From contig JAFGDF010000249.1 of assembly GCA_016932235.1 (NCBI GenBank), positions 1 to 37,486 on the forward strand: 37,486 nucleotides of DNA, read 5' to 3'. The notes under the pieces are model-generated. The model saw only the letters and a program-made list of their open reading frames with translations, had not been told where the DNA came from and ran no database searches. The translations under genes were made by a program, and so were the position numbers. This DNA comes from Deltaproteobacteria bacterium. GTDB taxonomy: Bacteria > Desulfobacterota > DSM-4660 > Desulfatiglandales > HGW-15. Shown one piece after another: positions 8,363 through 14,635 of the stretch; the first letter of the stretch is position 1; each line of letters starts with the position of its first letter.

Positions 8363-10174
8363 CTAGATCATAGAAATTATCCCGATCATTACAAGGATAA
8401 AGACGATGCTGATTAACCCGCCTGCCTTCATAAAATCCGTGCTTCGATACCTTCCTGGACCCATATAAAATGCGTTCACCTGGTGAGTCGGAAGGATGAA
8501 CGAATTACTCGCCGCCAGTCCTACCACAAGAGCGGCCATCCTCGGGTCGGTATTGGCCGCCACGGCCATGTTCACCACCAGAGGGACAAGGAGAACCGTG
8601 GCTCCCACATTAGAGATCACCAGGGTGAAAACGGACGTCAACACTCCGATGATTGCCAGTAGGACAATGGGCTTTACCGTCCCGATAGCGCTGAGCACGG
8701 TGTGAGCGATCCAGGCTGCCGTGCCCGTCTTTTCGGTGGCAATTCCCAAAGGGATCAACCCTGCCAATAAAAAAACCGTCCGCCAGTCAACCGCCTGGTA
8801 GGCTTCCTCAATGCTGAGTACCCGCGTAATGACCATGCCCAGGGCGCCGGTCATCAGGCAGACGGAAAGCTGGATTTTAAATACCAGGACCATCACAAGG
8901 GCGACGGCCATCCAGAGAGCCGCGAAAGTCGCCTTTTCAGGCCGCATGATTTCCACATCCACAGGGGTCGTAAAAAGGAGAGTGCCCTCATCGTGAAGCA
9001 GTTGCAATCGCTCCCAGGTGCCATGGAGGACAATCGCATCACCGACCCGCAGCGCGAGATCGCCGATTTCCGCCCGGTATATGTCCCCTTCCCTGTAAAT
9101 AGCCAGGGGGATCACCTGAAAGCGGTCCCGCAGTTTGATTTGTTTCAACGTTTTGCCTTCAATTGGAGAACGGGGCTTTACGACTGCCTCGACCGTACCG
9201 GAGGTATGGACTGCAACATCATTTTTGAAGACCTCAACCTCTTCTTTGATGTCCATTTCCTCATTTTTCGCCATCCGTTTGACGTCTTTTTCCTGGCCGA
9301 ATACCAGAAGGTCAAACCCCGATCGGATAATAGTATCCAGGGGGGGAGAAAAGAGCTTATAATCCGGGGGCTCCATCATGGCCACAATATTTACCAGGTA
9401 GCGCCGCCTCAGGTCCGCAATTCTCACCGGTTCCCGATAATGGGTAAAATTATCGGGCGTATGAAGCTCATAAGCACCACCAACCTCCGAAACCAGACTG
9501 CTCTCCTCGGCATCTCGTCCCTCGCGGGCAGGATCGCTATCGCCGGAGCCTTGGGGAAGGATGAAACGGCCGAAAAGGATAAAGCACAGGATCCCGCTCA
9601 CCACCAATCCCAGGCCGATAGGGGTTACATCAAATAGGCCAAAGGGTTTCAGATTGAAGGGGATAAGAAGATCATTCAGCAGGATCAGAGGGCTGGAACC
9701 CACAAGGGTCAGAGTGCCTCCGAGAATCGCGCTGAAACCAATGGGCATAAGCAGCTTGCTGATGGGAATTTTCAGGGCCTTGCTGATGCGCTGAATCGCG
9801 GGCAGAAACAGGGCCGCGGCCCCGATATTTTGCATAAAACTGGAGATCCCTGCGATGGCAAGCGATATGGCGACAACAATGCGCGAGGGATTTTTACCCG
9901 CGAGGCTGACGATCGGTCCGACCAGCTTGTTTATCAACCCTGTTTTATCCAGACCCGCTCCAATAATAATTACGGCGATGATAGATACGACAGCATTACT
10001 GCTCAAACCTATAAAGGCCTCCTGAGGGGTAACCAGGTGCAGGAGAGGCAAGGATACCATCATGAGGATGGCTACCACATCAACCCGAATCCATTCGACA
10101 ATAAAAAGAAACACGGCCAGGAAAATCATTACCATGACCAGGATCATCTCTGAATTTAATACAGTCGGCTCCAC
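8363..10174 (-). CDS. SLC13/DASS-family permease with two internal RCK_C (TrkA-C) domains
   Basis: 603 residues. An N-terminal set of membrane helices with SSFMQNIGAAALFLPAI and GGTLTLVGSSP (Na+/anion symporter signature), then a soluble insert of about 190 residues holding two RCK_C/TrkA-C modules (around TVEAVVKPRSPIEGKTLKQIKL...VGDAIVLHG and the preceding similar unit), then the second helix set with ISNVGATVLLVPLVVNMA and SNSFILPTHQVNAF. This layout is shared with permeases often annotated as sulfate, dicarboxylate or arsenite-type anion transporters. RCK_C domains bind small ligands and may gate transport. The start is a GTG; an internal ATG nine codons on is an alternative. It follows the UspA-like gene after a 6-base gap. 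The substrate is unproven. Confidence 0.88.
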   Translation of the reverse strand: MEPTVLNSEMILVMVMIFLAVFLFIVEWIRVDVVAILMMVSLPLLHLVTPQEAFIGLSSNAVVSIIAVIIIGAGLDKTGLINKLVGPIVSLAGKNPSRIVVAISLAIAGISSFMQNIGAAALFLPAIQRISKALKIPISKLLMPIGFSAILGGTLTLVGSSPLILLNDLLIPFNLKPFGLFDVTPIGLGLVVSGILCFILFGRFILPQGSGDSDPAREGRDAEESSLVSEVGGAYELHTPDNFTHYREPVRIADLRRRYLVNIVAMMEPPDYKLFSPPLDTIIRSGFDLLVFGQEKDVKRMAKNEEMDIKEEVEVFKNDVAVHTSGTVEAVVKPRSPIEGKTLKQIKLRDRFQVIPLAIYREGDIYRAEIGDLALRVGDAIVLHGTWERLQLLHDEGTLLFTTPVDVEIMRPEKATFAALWMAVALVMVLVFKIQLSVCLMTGALGMVITRVLSIEEAYQAVDWRTVFLLAGLIPLGIATEKTGTAAWIAHTVLSAIGTVKPIVLLAIIGVLTSVFTLVISNVGATVLLVPLVVNMAVAANTDPRMAALVVGLAASNSFILPTHQVNAFYMGPGRYRSTDFMKAGGLISIVFILVMIGIISMI

Positions 10175-10180
10175 GTCCGT

Positions 10181-10618
10181 TTAAATTCCTTTGCTTTTTG
10201 GCCTTACGGTCAGAATCCTACAATGAGTTAATTGAAGAAGCGGCAAAACATCACGCTTCACTTGATCATCACCATGTTCATGCCCTTCAGGCAGGGCCAG
10301 AACTATCTCATCAATATGGTGGTCCCTCACGAACTGGCGGACCTCCTGGATAAAGTCTCCTCTGCGGCAATGGATCTCCGCCTGTAAGCCCTCATCGGAC
10401 CTGCCATGAGTTATCAGTGTTTCAATGCTTTCCTTAATCCGGTTTCTCTCATCGGATAAATGCAAACTTTCAGAAGCACGGAGATCAGAATCAGCTGGAT
10501 CATCTACAAACAAAAAGAAGATTCTCCCATTACTGCGCTTGCCGAATTCAACGGCGAAGGTCACTGACGCCAATGTAAGCGGAGAAAATTCTTTGATTGG
10601 GACCACAAAACCGCTCAT
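10181..10618 (-). CDS. UspA-like universal stress protein
   Basis: 145 residues with a Rossmann-like alternation: SGFVVPIKEFSPLTLASVTFAVEFGKRSNGRIFFLFV at the N-terminus, and a second half with AEIHCRRGDFIQEVRQFVRDHHIDEIVLALPEGHE, as in UspA proteins. The ATP-binding GxxG-x9-GS motif of nucleotide-binding Usps is not clear (the C-terminal part reads KRDVLPLLQLTHCRILTVRP), so it may belong to the non-ATP-binding type. GAGGAAGC precedes the ATG. It is the first gene of a minus-strand unit ahead of the SLC13 permease. Usp domains often accompany such transporters as regulatory subunits, which fits the context here. Confidence 0.7.
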   Translation of the reverse strand: MSGFVVPIKEFSPLTLASVTFAVEFGKRSNGRIFFLFVDDPADSDLRASESLHLSDERNRIKESIETLITHGRSDEGLQAEIHCRRGDFIQEVRQFVRDHHIDEIVLALPEGHEHGDDQVKRDVLPLLQLTHCRILTVRPKSKGI

Positions 10619-10843
10619 GCTTCCTCATTAATCATCGGGAATAAAATACTTTTCCGCACACAAATTACAGACAGATCAGAATTCAAAAATCATTCCTTTT
10701 ACCCTATCTTCTTGATATCAGAACATTATTTCGTGTCTTATAATTTAGTACGAAAATAAAGTTTAACAATGTCGGTATATAATTCAACGTTATCTCTAAA
10801 GACCGCGGCCTGAGACCATATGGCGCTATTTTCATTCATCGTG

Positions 10844-10858
10844 GTGGCCCAAAGGGCC
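10844..10858. repeat. short perfect hairpin TGGCCC-AAA-GGGCCA
   Basis: Six-base arms around a three-base loop, about 230 bases upstream of the minus-strand UspA-like start. No T-run follows on either strand, so it is more likely a binding site or chance than a terminator. Confidence 0.35.
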
Positions 10859-10882
10859 ATGAGTGTTTAACATTGTTTAACG

Positions 10883-10897
10883 GTTTCATTTTGAAAC
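10883..10897. promoter_or_regulatory. palindrome GTTTCA-N3-TGAAAC (site 1)
   Basis: A perfect 15-base inverted repeat, GTTTCATTTTGAAAC, 265 bases upstream of the minus-strand UspA-SLC13 unit. The same arms with the same 3-base spacing recur at 11480-11494 upstream of the minus-strand receiver gene. Paired distal palindromes of this size suit an activator such as an NtrC-type protein. The regulator is not identified. Confidence 0.5.
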
Positions 10898-11024
10898 ATA
10901 TTTCAATAAACCTATGCGTTAAATTGAAACAGGATGCCATAACTCATAATAAATAATGGTTTTTTCTTGGACAGCAATGATACCGGATATTTCTTAAATA
11001 GCGAATATCGAGAACCGGCACACC

Positions 11025-11402
11025 CTATTCACTAAAATCCTTCCACTTAAGCGCATCACGCAGGCACTCGCTTAAAGCATTCAGATCCAATGGTTTTAAC
11101 AGATAATCGAAGGCCCCTATCCTAATGCCCTCCACGCCTGTGTTCACGGAAGCGTTTCCCGTGAGCATGATTACTTCGGTCAAAGGTTTAATCCGTTTGA
11201 TTTCTTGCAACACCGCAAGACCGTCCGGACCAGGCATAATGACATCCAGCAGGACAATGTCATAATCCGTTTTCTTCAGCATCTCCAATGCCGTTGTACC
11301 ATCCGGCGCAATATCAACCTGATATCCGCGGTTTGTCAAAAGTTTGGACAGGTACTTGCGAACCTTTTCCTCGTCATCCACTACCAGGAGCCTTGGTTGC
11401 AC
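11025..11402 (-). CDS. single-domain response regulator (CheY-like)
   Basis: 125 residues, one receiver domain: acidic pair VVDDEE, phospho-acceptor Asp53 in LLDVIMPGPDG, threonine in MLTGNAS, and lysine in LKPLDL. The start is a GTG with GGGGAGG eight bases upstream; the ATG within that spacer is out of frame. No output domain. It is read divergently from the long plus-strand block. A GTTTCA-N3-TGAAAC palindrome sits 78 bases upstream. It is a close relative in layout of the receivers at 12085 and 21296, and probably belongs to the same relay. Confidence 0.9.
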   Translation of the reverse strand: MQPRLLVVDDEEKVRKYLSKLLTNRGYQVDIAPDGTTALEMLKKTDYDIVLLDVIMPGPDGLAVLQEIKRIKPLTEVIMLTGNASVNTGVEGIRIGAFDYLLKPLDLNALSECLRDALKWKDFSE

Positions 11403-11479
11403 AGCATTTTCCTCCCCTTTAGTCTATAAATACGATGAGCTGGCCGGCAGGTCCCGATAGGATCTGGATCTTTTAAAAT

Positions 11480-11494
11480 GTTTCATTATGAAAC
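11480..11494. promoter_or_regulatory. palindrome GTTTCA-N3-TGAAAC (site 2)
   Basis: GTTTCATTATGAAAC, same arms and spacing as site 1 at 10883. It lies 78 bases upstream of the minus-strand receiver start codon, a suitable position for an operator or upstream activating site. Confidence 0.5.
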
Positions 11495-11792
11495 TTTCCT
11501 GCTTGCCGGTATAGATTCTCAAACAAGCATCACTTTGAGACGTAGTAGATTGTAAAAGGTCTCGGTCATTATTAAAACTTTTCCAGAAATAGAAAAGCGC
11601 TTCAAATCTAAATCAGGCCACCAATAAATATATTATAAGATTTCAAGTATTTATCAGATGAGTTCTGACCTGATCTTCATCATATTTTCAAAGGGCTCCA
11701 TCAGGATAGACAAACGGTCTCATCTCATTCCCATTCGAAATACACTGGGCCATTTTTATGCCTAATAGATGATATAAGCAAATATTATGCCC

Positions 11793-11827
11793 CAGCAGTC
11801 TGTCGGGCAAAGCCCGAAAAACTGCTG
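11793..11827. repeat. interrupted 35-base hairpin
   Basis: CAGCAGT pairs with ACTGCTG, then a symmetric 3-base internal loop, then TCGGGC-AAA-GCCCGA. Thirteen paired bases in all. No T-run follows in the plus direction. It could end a minus-strand or small transcript, or be a member of the CTGTCGG-containing repeat family also seen at 14594 and 22385. Confidence 0.5.
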
Positions 11828-11887
11828 CGGAGAGAATCAATAGGCCCCTGAGAAAGCGCCTCCAAAATTTTTGGCGCAAGTTTTTTC

Positions 11888-11917
11888 TTGACAACCTCTA
11901 ATGTGCATGTTTATTAT
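11888..11917 (+). promoter_or_regulatory. strong sigma-70 promoter for the TauE/SafE-kinase block
   Basis: TTGACA (11888-11893) and TATTAT (11912-11917) are 18 bases apart; TATACT at 11915-11920 overlaps. The -35 is a perfect consensus. It faces the plus-strand block starting at 12085 and is overlapped by a palindromic operator. Confidence 0.6.
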
Positions 11918-11936
11918 ACTGAGTGCTCACTCAGTA
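11917..11936. promoter_or_regulatory. TetR-type operator palindrome overlapping the promoter
   Basis: TACTGAGTGCTCACTCAGTA has 9-base perfect arms around a 2-base centre. The TGAGTG-N2-CACTCA form is typical of operators bound by TetR/AcrR-family repressors. It begins at the -10 box and covers the expected transcription start, so binding would block initiation. I saw no second copy in the window, including in front of the TetR gene at 2363. Confidence 0.6.
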
Positions 11937-12084
11937 ATTTTTTCAATACTATAGACCCCGCAATCGTAATCTAACGATGCTGAGGAGCCTTTCAGACATT
12001 TTCCTCCAAGCTTCTCAGGTCAATGAAAAAAGACATCTTTATAAGAACGCACTTTCTCCTGCCAACAGAAAAAGGAGGATAATG

Positions 12085-12492
12085 ATGAAAAAGCTCAATG
12101 TCTTGCTGGTGGATGATGAGGTGGAGTTTATTACAAATCTTGCCGAACGACTCTCGATAAGAGGTTTCAACACCTCCATAGCAACCGATGGGCCTGGCGC
12201 TCTTGAATTGATCAAAAAACAAAAAAGTTTTCATGCCGTAGTCTTGGACGTCATGATGCCCGGGATGGATGGTTTGGAGACCCTCCAGGAGATCAAAAAA
12301 ATCGATAAAACGATGGAGGTCATTCTGCTTACAGGTCATGCCCGCTTGCAAGTAGCCCTGGAAGGCATTCAGACCGGGGCCTTTGACTATTTGATGAAAC
12401 CTGTGGATATTGATGAACTGGCTTTCAGGTTACAGGATGCCTGTGAAAAGCAGGGATTGTTGATGAAACAGACCACCAATTCTGTCCCATAG
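12085..12492 (+). CDS. single-domain response regulator (CheY-like)
   Basis: About 135 residues: acidic pair LLVDDEVEF, phospho-acceptor Asp55 in VVLDVMMPGMDG, threonine in LLTGHAR, lysine in MKPVDIDEL. No output domain. The frame is open from an ATG at 11977, but AAAGGAGG at 12071-12078 points to the twin ATGs at 12082 and 12085; 12085 has the better six-base spacing. It is the first gene behind the operator-controlled promoter and lies 110 bases before the TauE/SafE permease. The TGH-A-R and KPVDI features are shared with the receivers at 18317 and 21296. Confidence 0.9.
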   Translation: MKKLNVLLVDDEVEFITNLAERLSIRGFNTSIATDGPGALELIKKQKSFHAVVLDVMMPGMDGLETLQEIKKIDKTMEVILLTGHARLQVALEGIQTGAFDYLMKPVDIDELAFRLQDACEKQGLLMKQTTNSVP

Positions 12493-12507
12493 GTTTTAGA
12501 CTTTTCC

Positions 12508-12534
12508 TGTTCCCGATCATAACCATAGGGAACA
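12508..12534. repeat. stem-loop between receiver and TauE/SafE genes
   Basis: TGTTCCC and GGGAACA form a perfect 7-base stem with a 13-base loop, 16 bases past the receiver stop. No T-run follows, so it may be a processing or attenuation site rather than a full terminator. Confidence 0.4.
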
Positions 12535-12603
12535 ATCATTGTAGGAATTACAGAAAATGGCTGATTTTATTTTTTCCGGGACCATCTATTAAGGAGCATG
12601 GAC

Positions 12604-13911
12604 ATGGGATTTTTTAAACAACTGGGCCTATTCATGATGCTTGGCGCCAAAGCCCACGCCAGATGGGAGATTGAGGTTTGTCAGGAGATTTTGCACAGCA
12701 AAAAGCGCCTCCTTATCTTGGGACTGCTGCTCGTTCCGGTGGTGCTTGGCGGTATTGCTTTTGCGGAACAGGTTGGTGACGCGTTGCCGGATGTTCTTGG
12801 GGGGAAAAAGGCCTATAGCCCGGCCTTTTATTCAACCGGCATATTCATCGTATCAATCCTTATAGGAGTGGGTGCCGGGCTTATTACTGGTTGCATCGGC
12901 GCCGGAGGAGGTTTTGTCATCGCCCCGGCCCTTATGAGTGCCGGCATCAAGGGAATCCTTGCGGTTGGTACGGATCTGTTCCATATTTTCGCCAAAGCAA
13001 TTATGGGCAGTGTGATTCACCGTAAACTGGGCAACGTTTCCGTTCCGCTCGCGGTGGTTTTTCTTATCGGAGCGGTCATAGGCGCAACTTTTGGCGGTAT
13101 GATCAATCGTTTTTTTTATGAAATCAATCCGATCCTGAGTGATGCATTCATAACCGTTATCTACTCCCTTATGCTGGGTTTCCTGGGAACTTACGCCATG
13201 ATTGACTATCTTCAAGCCCGTAAAAGGCTGAAGGCCATGAGCATATCCATTCCGGTCGAACCCGTCCATGGCCAGCGAGATGAAGGCTGTGAACTGGGTG
13301 GCCTGCCCTGCTCCATTCAGGCGATGAAAATCCCGCCCATGGTGCATTTTGATCATGATTTTACACCCGGCGGGCGAGCGATATCCTGGGTATTCCTGGT
13401 GGCCAGCGGCGCCCTGGTGGGACTGGCCGCAGGCATAATGGGCGTCGGAGGCGGCTTTCTTACCTTTCCGATATTTGTTTATGTCCTTGGCGTTTCTTCC
13501 ATGACCACTGTTGGAACAGATATTTTTCAAATCATCTTCACAGCCGGATATGCCGCCATTAGCCAGTATGCCGTTTACGGCTTTATTTTTTATACCCTTG
13601 CCATGGGAATGCTTATCGGCTCACTCATCGGCATTCAGGTCGGAGCTATTGTGACCAAGGTCGTCAAGGGTATCACAATCCGTGGCTTTTACGCTATGGC
13701 GGTCCTGGCAGGTTTTGTAAACCGGATTTTCGCCTTGCCGGCAAAACTCTCCGCAATGGAAATCCTCCCAATTTCACAAGGGGCAGCTCATGTCTTGGAA
13801 GTGATTGGTGTGTGGGCCTTTTTCCTAGTCATTGGTGGATTCGGCGTTTGGGTTGTAAGCATTTTTTTTGCCAATATGGGTGTGCTTAGAAGACAGGAGG
13901 GAGGCCTATGA
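12604..13911 (+). CDS. TauE/SafE-family membrane permease (sulfite/organosulfonate exporter family)
   Basis: About 435 residues. The two internally repeated TauE/SafE halves are plain: GVGAGLITGCIGAGGGFVIAPAL with GTDLFHIFAKAIMGSVIH, and GLAAGIMGVGGGFLTFPIF with GTDIFQIIFTAGYAAISQYA. An extra N-terminal helix (about residues 34-55) and a soluble, Cys- and His-containing loop of ~60 residues (CELGGLPCSIQ...HFDHDF) separate the halves from the basic layout. The family moves sulfite, sulfoacetate or related anions; the substrate here is not provable. The ATG at 12598 is only one base behind GGAG; 12604 has seven-base spacing and is preferred. The stop overlaps the next gene by four bases (ATGA), so they are translationally coupled. 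Confidence 0.9.
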   Translation: MGFFKQLGLFMMLGAKAHARWEIEVCQEILHSKKRLLILGLLLVPVVLGGIAFAEQVGDALPDVLGGKKAYSPAFYSTGIFIVSILIGVGAGLITGCIGAGGGFVIAPALMSAGIKGILAVGTDLFHIFAKAIMGSVIHRKLGNVSVPLAVVFLIGAVIGATFGGMINRFFYEINPILSDAFITVIYSLMLGFLGTYAMIDYLQARKRLKAMSISIPVEPVHGQRDEGCELGGLPCSIQAMKIPPMVHFDHDFTPGGRAISWVFLVASGALVGLAAGIMGVGGGFLTFPIFVYVLGVSSMTTVGTDIFQIIFTAGYAAISQYAVYGFIFYTLAMGMLIGSLIGIQVGAIVTKVVKGITIRGFYAMAVLAGFVNRIFALPAKLSAMEILPISQGAAHVLEVIGVWAFFLVIGGFGVWVVSIFFANMGVLRRQEGGL

Positions 13912-14594
13912 GCTCACAAAAACAATACATTCTCAAAGGCGTTATGTTAATTGGGAGCTTCCTGGTGGTTCTGTGTTTATTGTTTTTCCCTCTTTTTAAC
14001 GGTCACAACGCTCTCGAGTTTCTGGACAATCTGTATAATTCCATCTCCAAGGGATCGGCCAATTATCTGCCGAGCGTCAAGGAAGAGATACTTCGATCCA
14101 AGAACCGTGAAATCCATGTGTTTTTCACAATGAACGGTGAAAAAGAGTCGGCGCAAACTGCTCAACTGTTCGAAGCCGGGGGCTGCCGTGCTCATGTTAA
14201 AGATAACGGGTTGGAGATCAAAGGCTATCTGCACGGCTTTTTATTGAACACCCTGTATGATGCAGAGAAGATGTACGCCAATCAAGGTGAACACCTGAGA
14301 AAAAAATACGGTTATGATGAGCGCAGGGCTCTGTATAACTGGTGGAGAGCCCTCAAAGCCATAGATTTCGAATTAAGCAAACAAAAACTTTTCAAGGAAG
14401 CGAAGGTCGTGGCGGTCGTTCAAAACAAGGCGGTGGAAACGGCCTATAATTATTACGGGATCGAGGCCCAGAGCGTTCGCGACCGGTGCGGCATCTTGAT
14501 CATTTCCCTTCTTTTTTATGTTGTTTACACTTTGTGGTATGGGTTCGGTGTTTTATATTTGTTTGAGGGACTGGGGCTTAAGCTTGGGCACTAG
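13908..14594 (+). CDS. small membrane protein coupled to the TauE/SafE permease, function unknown
   Basis: 228 residues with one membrane helix near the N-terminus (about 12-30, GVMLIGSFLVVLCLLFFPLF) and one near the C-terminus (about 194-218). Between them lies a ~160-residue soluble, largely helical domain containing FLDNLYNSISKGSANYLPSVKEE and YDERRALYNWWRALKAIDFELSKQKLF. I do not recognise a named family. Both termini probably face the cytoplasm, with the middle outside, but the charge pattern does not settle this. GGAGGGAGG precedes the ATG, which overlaps the permease stop. The tight coupling suggests a permease subunit or periplasmic partner. Confidence 0.75.
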   Translation: MSSQKQYILKGVMLIGSFLVVLCLLFFPLFNGHNALEFLDNLYNSISKGSANYLPSVKEEILRSKNREIHVFFTMNGEKESAQTAQLFEAGGCRAHVKDNGLEIKGYLHGFLLNTLYDAEKMYANQGEHLRKKYGYDERRALYNWWRALKAIDFELSKQKLFKEAKVVAVVQNKAVETAYNYYGIEAQSVRDRCGILIISLLFYVVYTLWYGFGVLYLFEGLGLKLGH

Positions 14595-14635
14595 GAGCCT
14601 GTCGGAACTTATCCATCATGCCCCTGACAGACTCC
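14594..14635. repeat. near-perfect inverted repeat around the start of the PEP-synthase-like gene
   Basis: GGAGCCTGTC and GACAGACTCC match in 9 of 10 positions across a 22-base loop. The arms resemble those of the 14-base perfect inverted repeat at 22385-22428. It begins at the stop codon of the upstream gene and its loop contains the ATG at 14618. Confidence 0.55.

Larger units (their letters stand above)
10619..11024. other. 406-base intergenic region, AT-rich
   Basis: No credible coding frame. It contains the palindrome at 10883-10897, two nearby GTTTAA repeats, a TTGAAACA half-site at about 10923, and TGGCCC-AAA-GGGCCA near 10844. It should hold the promoter of the UspA-SLC13 unit and the 3' end of the receiver gene. 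I found no convincing sigma-54 -24/-12 element. Confidence 0.5.
11403..11976. other. 574-base regulatory region between divergent units
   Basis: No well-supported gene. It contains the second GTTTCA-N3-TGAAAC palindrome (11480-11494), a strong interrupted hairpin (11793-11827), and a sigma-70 promoter with an overlapping TetR-type operator (11888-11936) facing the plus-strand block. A 68-codon minus-strand frame at 11688-11894 has no homology I recognise and overlaps the promoter, so it is not called. Confidence 0.55.

Noticed and set aside
8993..9637. 214-codon plus-strand frame opposite the SLC13 gene
   Set aside because: Shadow of the permease gene; no family resemblance and no ribosome-binding site.
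11688..11894. 68-codon minus-strand frame in the divergent control region
   Set aside because: No recognised family, no good ribosome-binding site, and it covers the hairpin and the promoter.
10619..11976. Sigma-54 -24/-12 promoters near the GTTTCA palindromes
   Set aside because: I looked on both strands for GG-N10-GC with a good context and found none convincing.
12853..13530. Long minus-strand frame (225 codons) opposite TauE/SafE
   Set aside because: Its composition (His, Gly and Asp rich, no fold signature) is that of an antisense shadow; the plus-strand permease is unambiguous.
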